A DNA stretch of 64,000 nucleotides from positions 3,761,276-3,825,275 of the forward strand of contig NZ_AQUI01000002.1 in the NCBI RefSeq assembly GCF_000371785.1. Reading direction: 5' to 3'. The notes below the pieces were generated by a model. That model was not told where the DNA came from, searched no databases, and saw nothing but the letters and a program-made list of their open reading frames with translations. Below, one piece after another: positions 9,326-17,940 of the stretch. The translations under genes and the position numbers were made by a program. Every line of letters begins with the position of its first letter. Positions within the stretch are counted from its first letter, which is position 1. The stretch comes from Actinopolyspora halophila DSM 43834 (GTDB lineage: Bacteria > Actinomycetota > Actinomycetes > Mycobacteriales > Pseudonocardiaceae).

Positions 9326-10177
9326 TCAGTCCTCGTAGGGGTCGTAGTTCGCGGCACTGCCGTTGTTCGCGGGAGCCTGGGCCGGATCGACCAGGGCGAA
9401 CCTGGCTCCCGTGGGGTCGCGGAGCACGGCCGCCCTGCCCAGCCGGGAGTCGTACGGGTCGACCCGCACTCGTGCGTGCGTCTCGACGGCACGGCGCACC
9501 GCCTCGTCGGTGCCGACCTTCGCCGCCACTCCGAGGTAGAGCAGCCAGTGGGGGTGCGTCTCCGCGTCGATGTGCTCGCGGATCATGCTCACCCTGGCCA
9601 GCACTGACTCCTCACCCAGGTACCAGACCGAGTAGTCGAGCTGGTTCTCCGTGCCGAACTGGGAGGGGGTGTAGCCGAACAGGTCCTGGAAGAACAGATC
9701 GGCCGTCTGGGCCTTGATGGTCACCAGTTCGGCCCACATGAGCGTCCCCGGCAACCCGACGTCGAACTGCCAGGAGGACTCCGGCTCGAGCAACCCGAAC
9801 TCGGCTTCCGACGGCCCCTCCAGGACCACCTTGGTGCCGATACCGCCGAGCTTGCTGGGCGGAACGGTGACTGTGGCGCCTTTCTCCTCGGCCTGCTCAC
9901 AGGCCGCCCGGCAGTCACTCGTGGCCAGGAACAGCCGCCACTTCGCGGTTTCCGGGGTGTCGGCCGCGCGCAGGCTGGCCACCGGGAAACCGTCGTGCAG
10001 CGCCACCAGGTGGTGACCGTTCTCCGAGTCGCGTCGTTGTTCGTACTCCCATCCGAACAACCCCGCGTAGAACTCACCAGCGCTGTCGAGGTCGGAGGTC
10101 ACCAACTCGATCCAGCAGGGCGTTCCCGCGTACAGTTGCCATTTCGGCGGAGCCGAGTCCACAGGGACCACACCCAT
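9326..10177 (-). CDS. VOC family protein with two glyoxalase/bleomycin-resistance-type domains
   Basis: A 283-residue protein of two vicinal-oxygen-chelate modules: residues 15-130 (GTPCWIELVTSDLDSAGEFY) and 145-265 (PGTLMWAELVTIKAQTADLFF), each with the beta-alpha-beta-beta-beta pattern. The related CFP-30B family in mycobacteria has this two-domain form. Metal ligands are not fully conserved, so enzymatic activity is uncertain. I chose the ATG at 10177 because GGGGAGGACCTT precedes it. The C-terminal tail is acidic and Asn/Asp-rich (YDPYED). It occupies the place downstream of hisE where hisG is often found. Product substrate unknown. Confidence 0.88.
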   Translation of the reverse strand: MGVVPVDSAPPKWQLYAGTPCWIELVTSDLDSAGEFYAGLFGWEYEQRRDSENGHHLVALHDGFPVASLRAADTPETAKWRLFLATSDCRAACEQAEEKGATVTVPPSKLGGIGTKVVLEGPSEAEFGLLEPESSWQFDVGLPGTLMWAELVTIKAQTADLFFQDLFGYTPSQFGTENQLDYSVWYLGEESVLARVSMIREHIDAETHPHWLLYLGVAAKVGTDEAVRRAVETHARVRVDPYDSRLGRAAVLRDPTGARFALVDPAQAPANNGSAANYDPYED

Positions 10178-10332
10178 AAGGTCCTCCCCGAGCGGTTTCG
10201 CGATCTTTCGCAACCGCATTATCCGCCGAAAAGAACTCGCCGTGTGGCGTTTCGGTCACGATCCGATCACTCCGCGGACCTTCCCGGTCGCGCGGAACAC
10301 CACCGAGCCCGCCGGGACACCCCGAAAACCGC

Positions 10333-10596
10333 TCATAGGTAGCGGTAGACGTCCTGCGGGGACAGCCCGCGCGCGAGCAGGATCACCTGCAACCGGTAGA
10401 GCAGCTGGGAGGCCTCCTCCGCGAGCTGCTCGTCCGACTCGTGCTCGGCGGCCAGCCACACCTCGCCCGCCTCTTCCAGAACCTTCTTGCCCTGGAAATG
10501 GACGCCTGCGTCGAGAGCGGCGACCGTGGAGGACCCCTCGGGGCGGGTACGGGCACGTTGTTCAAGCTCGCTGAACAGCTCGTCGAAGGTCTTCAC
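10333..10596 (-). CDS. hisE: Phosphoribosyl-ATP diphosphatase HisE
   Basis: This is the second step of histidine synthesis, hydrolysing phosphoribosyl-ATP to phosphoribosyl-AMP. At 87 residues it is the usual size of the stand-alone actinobacterial enzyme. The all-alpha MazG-like motif is complete: [13 protein letters not shown] then [14 protein letters not shown], whose acidic residues bind magnesium. The ATG at 10596 starts [11 protein letters not shown]. The HAD gene lies 70 bases upstream on the same strand. HisG, often directly downstream of HisE in this group, is not in the window. Confidence 0.95.
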   Translation of the reverse strand: MKTFDELFSELEQRARTRPEGSSTVAALDAGVHFQGKKVLEEAGEVWLAAEHESDEQLAEEASQLLYRLQVILLARGLSPQDVYRYL

Positions 10597-10665
10597 GACC
10601 CGTGATCCTTACATCCCGCCCCCACCGGGCACACACCGGCCACCGGGCCGGTGCCCCGGCTCACC

Positions 10666-11382
10666 TCAGCCTCGCTCGAACAGCGCGGTCAGCTCGGCGA
10701 GATCGAGCCCTTCGAGGGAGTCCCGCAGCACGCACCCCGCCCCCGAGTCGAGGGGAACCTCGCAGGCGACCCCGAGGACCGTGCAGCCCGCCGCTACCGC
10801 GGAGGCGACCCCGGTGGGCGAGTCCTCGATCACGACGCAGTGCGCCGGATCCACACCGAGTTCCCCGCAGGCCCGCAGGTAGGGTTCCGGGTCCGGTTTG
10901 TTGCGGCCGTCCACCTCGTCACCGCAAACGGTCACGTCGAAGACGTCCGGCCCGATGGTGCGCAGGGCTATGTCGGTCAACGACCGGATGGTCGAGGTCA
11001 CCAAAGCCGTCGGGATCCCGTTGGAGACCACGGCCTCCAGCGCGCGCTCGGCGCCGGGGCGCCAGCTCAGGTCGGCCGCGAGCATCTCGGACATGCGGGC
11101 GATGACGCGTTCCGCCGCGGCGGCGATGTCGGTCGGCTCCGTGGACATGCCCAGGTCGGTCAGCAGCAGGCTCATGCTGCGGGCCATGTTCGAGCCGACC
11201 ATCCGCGCCCTGGCCGCTTCGCTGATCTCGGCGCCGTTGGCGGCGGCGAAATCGTCCATCGCGATCGTCCAGAGCTTCTCGGAGTCGACGAGGGTGCCGT
11301 CCATGTCGAACAACACGGCCGCGGGAAGGGCCGGCGAGTCGGGCCGCGACGACCTCGCCGCTCGAATGCTGCTATCGGACAC
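10666..11382 (-). CDS. HAD-superfamily phosphatase (beta-phosphoglucomutase-like)
   Basis: A 238-residue haloacid dehalogenase-type hydrolase. Motif I is VLFDMDGTLVDSE (nucleophile and acid/base aspartates), motif II is ALVTSTIRS, the motif III lysine lies in DEVDGRNKPDPEPYLRA, and motif IV is CVVIEDSPTGVASA. The helical cap between motifs I and II is of the C1 type found in sugar phosphatases and phosphoglucomutases. The GTG at 11382 is the first start in frame; an internal start near residue 18 is possible since residues 1-20 look unstructured. It is likely co-transcribed with hisE. The exact substrate cannot be read from sequence. Confidence 0.9.
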   Translation of the reverse strand: MSDSSIRAARSSRPDSPALPAAVLFDMDGTLVDSEKLWTIAMDDFAAANGAEISEAARARMVGSNMARSMSLLLTDLGMSTEPTDIAAAAERVIARMSEMLAADLSWRPGAERALEAVVSNGIPTALVTSTIRSLTDIALRTIGPDVFDVTVCGDEVDGRNKPDPEPYLRACGELGVDPAHCVVIEDSPTGVASAVAAGCTVLGVACEVPLDSGAGCVLRDSLEGLDLAELTALFERG

Positions 11383-12100
11383 CGACCGAGCCTACCCGTA
11401 CGTTCCTTCCGAGGAACGCCGCCCTGCAACCGCGGGCAACGCGCGAAGATCGTTCGACATGGTTCCAGCCTATCGGCTCGCTCACCGTGCGCAGCGTGTG
11501 GTATGAGCATGGTCACGATCCGCTGCGGGAGCGGCCGTACCTGCGACGTCGGGAGCGGTTCCGGTACCGCTAGCACGCTCCCGACGATCGGCGGTGAAGT
11601 GGCCGGGGACAGCGAGCCTCGGTCGGCACGCGCGATCGCGCCGCTGTCACCCCGCACCGGTCACCCGAAAGTCACCGAGATCCTTCAGCGTCGCTCCGTC
11701 CCGCTCAGCGCGCGGGAGCAGAACCTGATCCGCTCGGTACAGCTGCCGGCTCCGACCGTGATCGTCACTGTAGATGTTGGCCGATTGAACCCTCCCGGCG
11801 TTGTCCTCGGCCACGACGGGCTGGATCAAACGCCCCAGCGAAGTGGAGATGCCGTGTCGGAGGAGAAGAACACGGCACGCCAGCTCTTCTTCACCTGCGG
11901 GTTGAGGCGGTCGGGTTCACTCCAGGTGCGCCCGCCTGCGGATTCGAGGGGTCGTCGCAACACGGCTGCTGAGCGAACCATCGCGGCACACCGGTCCCGG
12001 CTCAGGAGCTTCCCCCACCGGAACATGGCGACTGCACAATCGCCGTCGGTCTCCGATGCTAAGTTTTGATCACGGGAAAGAGCCCCTCGGAAGGACGACT
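11383..12100. other. 718-base intergenic region with a strong hairpin, no supported gene
   Basis: The frame from 11503 to 12069 stays open, but its third-position GC (about three quarters) is well below neighbouring genes and its translation resembles no family I know. A perfect 11-bp inverted repeat, CGTCGGGAGCG (11547-11557) with CGCTCCCGACG (11576-11586), has a nested smaller stem in its loop. The region must carry the promoters of the HAD gene (leftward) and the small membrane protein (rightward). Confidence 0.5.
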
Positions 12101-12325
12101 ATGAGCCAGCGCTGGCAGCGTTCCACGATCGCACGCCGGATCTCCTTCGTCGGTGCGTGCGTGTGCATGCTTCTCGCCATATTGACCAGCCGTCTAGCAC
12201 TCGCCGACAGTTTTACCGGGCAATTCCCGTGGGCCGGACACTGGGTCACCTCCGTCGTACTCGGCGTGGTCGCGTTCGCGCTCGGCTTCTTCGGCTTCGG
12301 TCGCCAGGACAACGACACCGAGTAG
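12101..12325 (+). CDS. Small two-helix membrane protein
   Basis: A 74-residue protein starting at an ATG preceded by CGGAAGGACGACT. It has a basic N-terminus (SQRWQRSTIARR), one hydrophobic helix at about 13-32 (FVGACVCMLLAILTS), a short external loop with FPWAGHW, a second helix at about 45-64, and a short acidic tail (RQDNDTE). Both termini would be cytoplasmic. No family was recognised and no partner gene is adjacent. Composition and ribosome binding site support a real gene. Confidence 0.6.
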   Translation: MSQRWQRSTIARRISFVGACVCMLLAILTSRLALADSFTGQFPWAGHWVTSVVLGVVAFALGFFGFGRQDNDTE

Positions 12326-12419
12326 TCCGTTCCTGCTGAGCACGCCGCGCGGCTGGTGCCGTGGGGAGGTGATCGAACGCGTGCAAGGCCACCCGATCCG
12401 CGCGAGCCGCTGCTCGTAG

Positions 12420-12560
12420 CCGACTCACGGGTACTTCCGGTTGAGGTGGATCGGGCTCGAACCCCCGCGGTTCCCGGTTCGACGGGCTCTCGACAGAGGT
12501 CCACCCGCTGACGTCGTGGTCCTCGCGAAGCCCGTCGGCCGTGCTGCGGGATTCTCAGCC
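12420..12560. repeat. Intergenic palindromic repeat family, degenerate copy E
   Basis: It contains the arm CCGACTCACG (12420-12429) shared with copies A and B, and an AGAGGTCC...GAC..CGTCG block similar to copy A at 9271-9294. A TTCGA-containing hairpin on the minus strand near 12450-12465 looks like a tRNA T-arm but does not extend to a tRNA. The rest of 12326-12652, between the small membrane protein and the transporter, shows nothing else. Confidence 0.45.
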
Positions 12561-12652
12561 GCCAGCTCCCGTCGCGCGAGCGGAAGTGCTCCGAAGCGGA
12601 CCGCTTTCCTGTCCACGCGCTCCGATCCGGGCCGACCGGCACGTCGCCGCGG

Positions 12653-14044
12653 TCACGACCCCCGCGGCCAGCGGGCCCCGTTCTCCCAGTAGGTGCGGAT
12701 GCTCTCCAACGGGCGCCCCTTGGTCTCCGGAGCGAAGCGCAGCACGAACAGCCAGGAGAACGCCGCCAAGGTCAGGAAGATCACGAAGGTGCTCACACCG
12801 CCTATTCCCTGCATCAGCGGCAGGAACAGCTGAGCCACGATCAGGTTCGCGACCAGGTTGGACGCCAGCAGCAACGAGGCGCCGAGGGTACGCAACCGAG
12901 CCGGGAAGCTTTCCGATGCGAACACCCACACCATCGAACCGAACCCGAAGTTGTACCCGGCCGTGAACAGCAGGACCGCCACGAATCCCCACGCCGAGCC
13001 GGTGCTGAGCGACCCGGTGGCGAACACGGTGATCATCATGACGCTAGCGAGCATCATCGCGGTGATCCCACCGAGCAGCAGCGGACGACGCCCGATCCGG
13101 TCCACGGCGAACAGCGAACCGACCGTGGCCACCAGCGCTGCCGCCTGCACGACGGCGGGCAGACCCAGGATCGTCGCATACCCCTCGAAACCCATCTCCT
13201 CGAAGATGATCGGGCTGTAGTAGGTGATCGCGTTGATACCGGTGATCTGCACGAGGAAACCGATCACCAGGACGAACATCGTGGCCATCGAGTAAGGCTT
13301 GCGGAACATCTCTCTGAGGTGCCCACCGCGTTCGGCGGCTATGTCGGCGCTGATCTCGGCCAGTTCCCGGTCCGCGTCAGCGGCCGGATCGACCTGTCGC
13401 AGCGTCGCGCGAGCTTCCTCCTGCCGCCCCTGCATCAGGTACCAGCGGGGCGTGTCGGGTAACCGGATCAGCAGGAACAGGACGAGTATCGAGGGCACGG
13501 CCGACAGGGCCAGCATGAGGCGCCAGTTGCCGGAGGAGGCCAGGGCCCAGTCGACGAGGTAGGCCAGCAGGATGCCGCTGACGGTGGCTACCTGATAACC
13601 GACCACCAGGGCGCCGCGGATGGCCGCCGGCGCCGACTCCGCCAGGAAGATCGGGGTCACCACCAGCGACAGTCCGATGCTGACGCCGAGGAAGAACCGG
13701 GATATGTCCAGCCAGAGGATCTCGGTGGTCAGGCCCGACCAGGTGGCGAACACGGCGTACCCCAGCACGACCAGCAGCATCGACTTCTGACGGCCGATGG
13801 CAGTGGCCAGTTTGCCGCCGATGAGCGCACCGACGATGTTGCCCGCCACCAGAACCGTGGTGACCGTGCCCTGCATGGCGGGCGAGAGGGCCATCTCCTC
13901 GGTGATGAACAGCAACGCACCGGAGATGTTGCCGATGTCGTAGCCGTAGATGACACCGAGCGTGGCCGCGGCCACGGCGATCTTCCAGCCCGTGGACGAG
14001 GTCACGCGGGACCTCGCCGCTTCGGTGGAGGGACTGTCGGACAT
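12653..14044 (-). CDS. MFS sugar transporter (sugar porter family)
   Basis: A 463-residue major-facilitator protein with about 12 membrane helices and sugar-porter signatures: GYDIGNISGALLF in helix 1, IGRQKSM after helix 2, PIFLAESAPAAIRGALV, the central RLPDTPRWYLMQGR, and DRIGRRPLLLGG after helix 8. It imports a sugar by proton symport or facilitated diffusion. The ATG at 14044 follows GAGAGGAAACGGGTTC; the open frame upstream overlaps the aldolase gene. It is the last gene of the leftward operon with isomerase, kinase and aldolase, 52 bases after the aldolase stop. In this context the likely cargo is N-acetylgalactosamine or a related amino sugar (inference). Confidence 0.9.
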   Translation of the reverse strand: MSDSPSTEAARSRVTSSTGWKIAVAAATLGVIYGYDIGNISGALLFITEEMALSPAMQGTVTTVLVAGNIVGALIGGKLATAIGRQKSMLLVVLGYAVFATWSGLTTEILWLDISRFFLGVSIGLSLVVTPIFLAESAPAAIRGALVVGYQVATVSGILLAYLVDWALASSGNWRLMLALSAVPSILVLFLLIRLPDTPRWYLMQGRQEEARATLRQVDPAADADRELAEISADIAAERGGHLREMFRKPYSMATMFVLVIGFLVQITGINAITYYSPIIFEEMGFEGYATILGLPAVVQAAALVATVGSLFAVDRIGRRPLLLGGITAMMLASVMMITVFATGSLSTGSAWGFVAVLLFTAGYNFGFGSMVWVFASESFPARLRTLGASLLLASNLVANLIVAQLFLPLMQGIGGVSTFVIFLTLAAFSWLFVLRFAPETKGRPLESIRTYWENGARWPRGS

Positions 14045-14096
14045 GAACCCGTTTCCTCTCGCTGGTCGGTGGTGCGGTCGCCTCACGGTTCCGAAG

Positions 14097-14942
14097 TCAC
14101 CGGCTCGTCGTGCCGCTGAGTACCGCGAGCAGACGCGACGTCTCCTGAGTGATCGCCTCGCGTCCCGCGCCGAGGTATCGGCGCGGATCGACACCGTCGG
14201 GGTGAGTCGCCAGGGACCCCCGCACGGCCGCGGTGAACTCCTTGTTGAGCTGAGTAGCGATGTTGATCTTCCCCACGCCCGCCCCGGCCGCGGCGTGCAA
14301 GTCGTCGTCGGGCACGCCCGAGGACCCGTGCAGTACCAGCGGGATCGTCAGCGCCGCGTGCAACCGCTCGATCAGGGCGAAGTCCAGCTCCGCGTCGCGG
14401 GTGAGCATGGCGTGGGAGGTCCCCACGGCCACCGCCAGTGCGTCGACGCCGGTGTCCCGCACGAACCGCGTTGCCTCCTCGGGATCGGTGCGCGCCCCGG
14501 GAACGTGCACCCCGCCCTTGCCGCCGACCTCGCCGAGTTCGGCCTCGACCCACACGCCGTTGTCGTGGCAGTACCGTGCTACGCGCTCCGTCTCCCGGAC
14601 GTTGTCGGCATAATCCAGTGTGGATGCGTCGAACATGACCGAGGAGAATCCGAGCGCCACGGCGCTTCCCACCAGCTCCGCGGTTTCCGCGTGGTCGAGG
14701 TGCACCGCGACGGGAGTGCGCGCTGCCCGCGCGGTCGCCAGCATCGCCGCCCCGACCGGCTCCAGGGCACCGTGGTAGCGGACCGCGTTCTGGCTGACCT
14801 GCAGGATGACCGGGCACCGCGACCGCTCGGCCGCGGCGACGACAGCAGCGGCGTGTTCCAGCTGGATCACGTTGAATGCCGGGCAGCACTGTCCCGCCCC
14901 GCGCGCCGCGGCGACGAGTTCACCCGTGGGAGCCAATGCCAT
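14097..14942 (-). CDS. Class II fructose/tagatose-bisphosphate aldolase family protein
   Basis: A 281-residue zinc aldolase of the KbaY/GatY/FbaA family. It has PAFNVIQLEHAAAVV at the start, HLDHAE with the zinc histidine and catalytic aspartate (about residues 81-86), VEAELGEVGG, the ligand histidines in VGTSHAM and VLHGSSG, and GVGKINIATQLN binding the phosphate. It would split tagatose- or fructose-1,6-bisphosphate into glyceraldehyde-3-phosphate and dihydroxyacetone phosphate. The ATG at 14942 follows CAGGAGGAGTCCC and overlaps the end of the kinase gene by 23 bases, implying translational coupling. Family certain; tagatose specificity is inferred from context. Confidence 0.9.
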   Translation of the reverse strand: MALAPTGELVAAARGAGQCCPAFNVIQLEHAAAVVAAAERSRCPVILQVSQNAVRYHGALEPVGAAMLATARAARTPVAVHLDHAETAELVGSAVALGFSSVMFDASTLDYADNVRETERVARYCHDNGVWVEAELGEVGGKGGVHVPGARTDPEEATRFVRDTGVDALAVAVGTSHAMLTRDAELDFALIERLHAALTIPLVLHGSSGVPDDDLHAAAGAGVGKINIATQLNKEFTAAVRGSLATHPDGVDPRRYLGAGREAITQETSRLLAVLSGTTSR

Positions 14943-15873
14943 GGGACTCCTCCTGTCCGTCTACAGTGCTCACTCGTGCGGCGCGGAGTTCGCCGCGGTA
15001 GTGGCTCTCGTCGATGTCCCCCGCCACTGGCGTGGCCACGGCCGATGTGGACACGGCGACGGCCTCGCGCAACCTGTCGGGCCACCGCGTTCCGTTCCGC
15101 AGGCCGGCCGCCAGTGCGGCCACCACCGCGTCGCCGGCCCCGGTCGGGTTTCCGGAGATCGTCCTCGACGGCCTCGCGCGCCAGCTTCCCGCACCGGTCA
15201 CGGCGAGCAGCCCTTCACCACCCAGCGAGACCACGACGTCGCGCGCCCCCATCTCCCGCAGCGCCGTCGCGCCCTCCACGGGATCGGCCGTCGAGGTCAG
15301 TTCCGCGAGTTCCTCGACGTTGGGCTTGACGATGTCGGGGCCCGCCGTCACTCCCGCCCGCAGTGCTTCCCCGGACGTGTCCAGCACGGTCGGCACTCCC
15401 CGCTCCGCGAGCAGCGCGACGAGCCGCGCGTACTCGCTGTTCGCGACCCCGGGAGGCAGGCTGCCCGCGAACACCACCGCACTCGCCGCCGCGCCCACCC
15501 GGCGCACGAGTTCGCTCAGCTCCGCCCACTCCTGGGAGCGCACCTCCGGACCCGGCTCGTTGAGCAACGTGGCCTGACCGTCCTCACCCGACACGAGCGT
15601 CACCGTGCGGCGCGACTCCCCTGCGATCTCGACGAGGTCGCAGGGCAGCTCCGCGTCGTCGAGATCGGCCCGGACGAGTGCGCCCGTGGCTCCACCGACC
15701 GCCGTCACGACACGTGTCTCGTGTCCCAGCCTGCGCGCTACCCGCGCCACGTTGACGCCCTTGCCACCGGCCCGCTGATGCACCGACCGAACACGGTGCG
15801 CGTGGTTGGGAACCAGCCGGTCGAGGCCGTAGGTCACGTCCAGGGCCGGGTTCGCCGTCACCGTCACGATCAC
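14920..15873 (-). CDS. PfkB-family hexose-phosphate kinase (1-phosphofructokinase/tagatose-6-phosphate kinase type)
   Basis: A 317-residue ribokinase-fold kinase. The N-terminus MIVTVTANPALDVTYGLD and RAGGKGVNVARVARRLG are typical of the FruK/LacC subgroup. IVKPNVEELAEL and NPTGAGDAVVAALAAGL carry the anion hole and catalytic aspartate. It phosphorylates a sugar phosphate at the 1-position, giving the bisphosphate that the next gene cleaves. The GTG at 15873 follows GGGGAGGTGCGGTC. It lies 43 bases after the isomerase gene. Tagatose-6-phosphate as substrate is inferred from the isomerase-kinase-aldolase order. Confidence 0.9.
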   Translation of the reverse strand: MIVTVTANPALDVTYGLDRLVPNHAHRVRSVHQRAGGKGVNVARVARRLGHETRVVTAVGGATGALVRADLDDAELPCDLVEIAGESRRTVTLVSGEDGQATLLNEPGPEVRSQEWAELSELVRRVGAAASAVVFAGSLPPGVANSEYARLVALLAERGVPTVLDTSGEALRAGVTAGPDIVKPNVEELAELTSTADPVEGATALREMGARDVVVSLGGEGLLAVTGAGSWRARPSRTISGNPTGAGDAVVAALAAGLRNGTRWPDRLREAVAVSTSAVATPVAGDIDESHYRGELRAARVSTVDGQEESHGIGSHG

Positions 15874-15916
15874 GACCGCACCTCCCCGTCTCTCGGGTTG
15901 TCCCGCCCGGCTCGAT

Positions 15917-16804
15917 TCAGCTGGTCCCCAGCACGACCGAACGGTTCAGGTGACGTGGCCGGTCCGGGTCGAGGCCGCTGCGGAACGCGAGGGCGACCGC
16001 GAGCCGCTGAGCGGCCAGGAGCTCGACCATCGGGTCCGTGCTGGTGGGCACGAACGTCGCTCCCGTTGCCTTCACCTCGTCGGCGAGTCCATCCGGCGCG
16101 ACACCGAACATCCAGGTCACGCGGCCGTGCTTGGCGATGCTGATCGGGCCGTGCCTGTACTCCAGGGCCGGGTAGGACTCGGTCCACCCGTTGGCGGCCT
16201 CGCGGATCTTGAGCGCGGCCTCGTGGGCGAGCCCCACGGTCCATCCGCGTCCCAGGAAGCTGATCTGCTCCGCGTCCAGCAGGACGCTTTCCGATGTCGC
16301 GGTGAGGAGCTGCTCGGCCTGCTCGATCACGCCGGTGAGGTCCGCACCGTTGTGCGCCCGCAGCAGGGCCAGCGCGGTGGTCGCGAAGCGGGTCTGAACG
16401 ACGGAGCGCTCGTCGCAGAACGACAAGTCGACCACGTGGCCCGCTCTGCCCGCGACCGCATCCGGGACTCCTGTCAGGACAGTCGTGGTCACCTGACCGT
16501 CCAGCTCGTCGAGAACCCGCAGCACCTCGGTGGTCGTGCCGGACCGGGTGATGGCGACGACGCGGTCGTAGTCGCGGGTGCGCGGGAACTCCGAGGCGGC
16601 GAAGGCGTCGGTCACACCCGCTCCCGAGGACTCCCGCAGCACGGCGTAGGACTGCGCCATGAACCAGGAAGTCCCGCAGCCGAGGACGGCAACCCGCTCA
16701 CCGGGTTCGGGCAGGCCCTCGGACACGGCCGCGGCGATTCGCGCGGCCTGTCGCCAGCACTCCGGTTGGCTGGCGAGCTCCGCCTGCACGAACGATTCCG
16801 CCAT
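15917..16804 (-). CDS. SIS-domain sugar isomerase/deaminase (AgaS/GlmS-isomerase-like)
   Basis: A 295-residue protein with two SIS modules: residues 37-150 (VAVLGCGTSWFMAQSYAV, then VVAITRSGTTTEVLRVLDEL) and 185-285 (ISFLGRGWTVGLAHEAALKI). The ALEYRHGPISI motif is the signature of GlmS-isomerase and AgaS-type enzymes acting on amino-sugar phosphates. It likely deaminates and isomerises galactosamine-6-phosphate to tagatose-6-phosphate. The ATG at 16804 follows AGGGGAAGGACGCGAG, better than an upstream ATG at 16825. It is first in the operon and lies just downstream of the operator at 16876-16930. Substrate is contextual inference; a glucosamine role is possible. Confidence 0.85.
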   Translation of the reverse strand: MAESFVQAELASQPECWRQAARIAAAVSEGLPEPGERVAVLGCGTSWFMAQSYAVLRESSGAGVTDAFAASEFPRTRDYDRVVAITRSGTTTEVLRVLDELDGQVTTTVLTGVPDAVAGRAGHVVDLSFCDERSVVQTRFATTALALLRAHNGADLTGVIEQAEQLLTATSESVLLDAEQISFLGRGWTVGLAHEAALKIREAANGWTESYPALEYRHGPISIAKHGRVTWMFGVAPDGLADEVKATGATFVPTSTDPMVELLAAQRLAVALAFRSGLDPDRPRHLNRSVVLGTS

Positions 16805-16875
16805 CTCGCGTCCTTCCCCTGTCATCGCCTACCGGGTGAGGCGTCCCGATCGCACCGGCGCCTCGAACAGAGGAA

Positions 16876-16930
16876 ACAGTAGAGTGCGCGAAGTTGCAAT
16901 GTCAATCGATATTTTGAGCAACTTCAATCA
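16876..16930 (-). promoter_or_regulatory. Promoter and operator of the sugar isomerase operon
   Basis: On the minus strand TTGACA (16905-16900), an 18-base spacer and TACTGT (16881-16876) make a good sigma-70-type promoter facing the isomerase gene. A perfect inverted repeat, GAAGTTGC (16890-16897) and GCAACTTC (16918-16925), straddles the -35 box. TCAATC occurs at 16902 and 16924, as it does before the GH109 gene. This AT-rich island sits between regulator and operon and is the probable DeoR-family binding site. Confidence 0.7.
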
Positions 16931-16962
16931 TAAAGTCGCGACGATTCTGCAGCGTGCCCCGA

Positions 16963-17748
16963 TCACACGACCTGGACCTGCGTGCCCTCGCCCCGGAAGG
17001 CGCTCACCAGCTCATCGGCGGCCCCGTCGTTGGTGATCATCGTGTGCACGCCACTGCTCTGGCAGATCCGCGCGAACGCGCGGTGTCCGAGCTTCGAGCT
17101 GTCGGCGACGACGGCGACGTGGTCGGCTCGCGAGACCATGAGCTGGTTGATGCCGGCCTCGCCCTCGTGATGGGCGTAGGCCCCCAGCGCGGGGTCGATC
17201 GCGTCCACACCGAGGAACAGGAGATCCATCGTGATCTCGTCGAGAACACGGGTGCCCAGCGGACCGGCCAGTTCGAACGAGTGCTGCCGCGCCACTCCCC
17301 CGGTGACCACGATCTTGATGTGCGGGCGCACGACCAGTTCGTTGGCGATGTTGAGCGCGTTGGTCACCACCGTCAGCGACGGGCTCTCGCCGCGTTCCGG
17401 CAGGTCCGTCCGGGTGGCGATCTCCCGGGCGACCTCGGTGGTGGTCGTGCCACCGTTGAGACCGACGACCATGCCCGGTCGCACCAGTCGCGCGGCCGCG
17501 GCGCTGATCCGCTGCTTCTCCGGGGCGTGCCGGGCGCTCTTGTGGCGGAGCGGGAGATCGTAGGCGACGTTGGAGGCCACCGCCCCACCACGGGTCCGCG
17601 ACAGCAGTTGCTGCTCGGCCAGCTGGTCCAGATCACGCCGGACGGTCGCCGCCGAGACGTCCAGCTCCGCGGCCATCTCGTCGACTTCGACGCGTTCACG
17701 CTGACCGACGAGGTCGAGCAGTGTGCTGAGCCGCTCGTGCCGATTCAC
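16963..17748 (-). CDS. DeoR/GlpR family transcriptional regulator
   Basis: A 261-residue repressor. The N-terminal winged helix (RHERLSTLLDLVGQRERVEVDEMA, then LDVSAATVRRDLDQLAEQQLLSRTRGGAV) is followed by a sugar-phosphate sensing DeoR C-terminal domain with GLNGGTTTTEVAREI, VTNALNIANEL, GGVARQHSFELAGP and SSKLGHRAFARI. The effector is typically a sugar phosphate of the controlled pathway. The GTG at 17748 follows GGGAGCCTCAG and matches the family start; the upstream frame is unrelated. It is transcribed in the same direction as the operon it likely controls, from its own promoter. This would be the AgaR-like regulator of the locus. Confidence 0.92.
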   Translation of the reverse strand: MNRHERLSTLLDLVGQRERVEVDEMAAELDVSAATVRRDLDQLAEQQLLSRTRGGAVASNVAYDLPLRHKSARHAPEKQRISAAAARLVRPGMVVGLNGGTTTTEVAREIATRTDLPERGESPSLTVVTNALNIANELVVRPHIKIVVTGGVARQHSFELAGPLGTRVLDEITMDLLFLGVDAIDPALGAYAHHEGEAGINQLMVSRADHVAVVADSSKLGHRAFARICQSSGVHTMITNDGAADELVSAFRGEGTQVQVV

Positions 17749-17940
17749 CTGAGGCTCCCTTCCCGGTGGTCCCCGCCCGCGGGGACCGTCGTGCTCCCGC
17801 GCGAAGGACCGGCATCGCCCGTGGACTCCGGTGGACGCTGCCGCCGAATTCGTCTGTTCGGACGATAGCAATACGGCAACACTCTGTGTGAAAGTGCTCG
17901 AAATAACAGAACCTCAATCATTATCAATCAGGAGCATGCT
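17749..17940. promoter_or_regulatory. Divergent promoter region between regulator and GH109 gene
   Basis: 192 bases. The final 50 are AT-rich and hold a direct repeat, TCAATCA at 17914-17920 and 17924-17930, immediately before the ribosome binding site AGGAG of the gene at 17941. The same word lies in the isomerase operator at 16924-16930. This suggests one regulator controls both arms (inference). Confidence 0.55.

Noticed and set aside
12440-12510. tRNA-like T-arm (GGGTTCGAGCCC on the minus strand) with a 7-bp outer stem
   Set aside because: The interval between the outer stem halves is about ten bases too short, the T-stem is mispaired, and no anticodon or D arm can be drawn.
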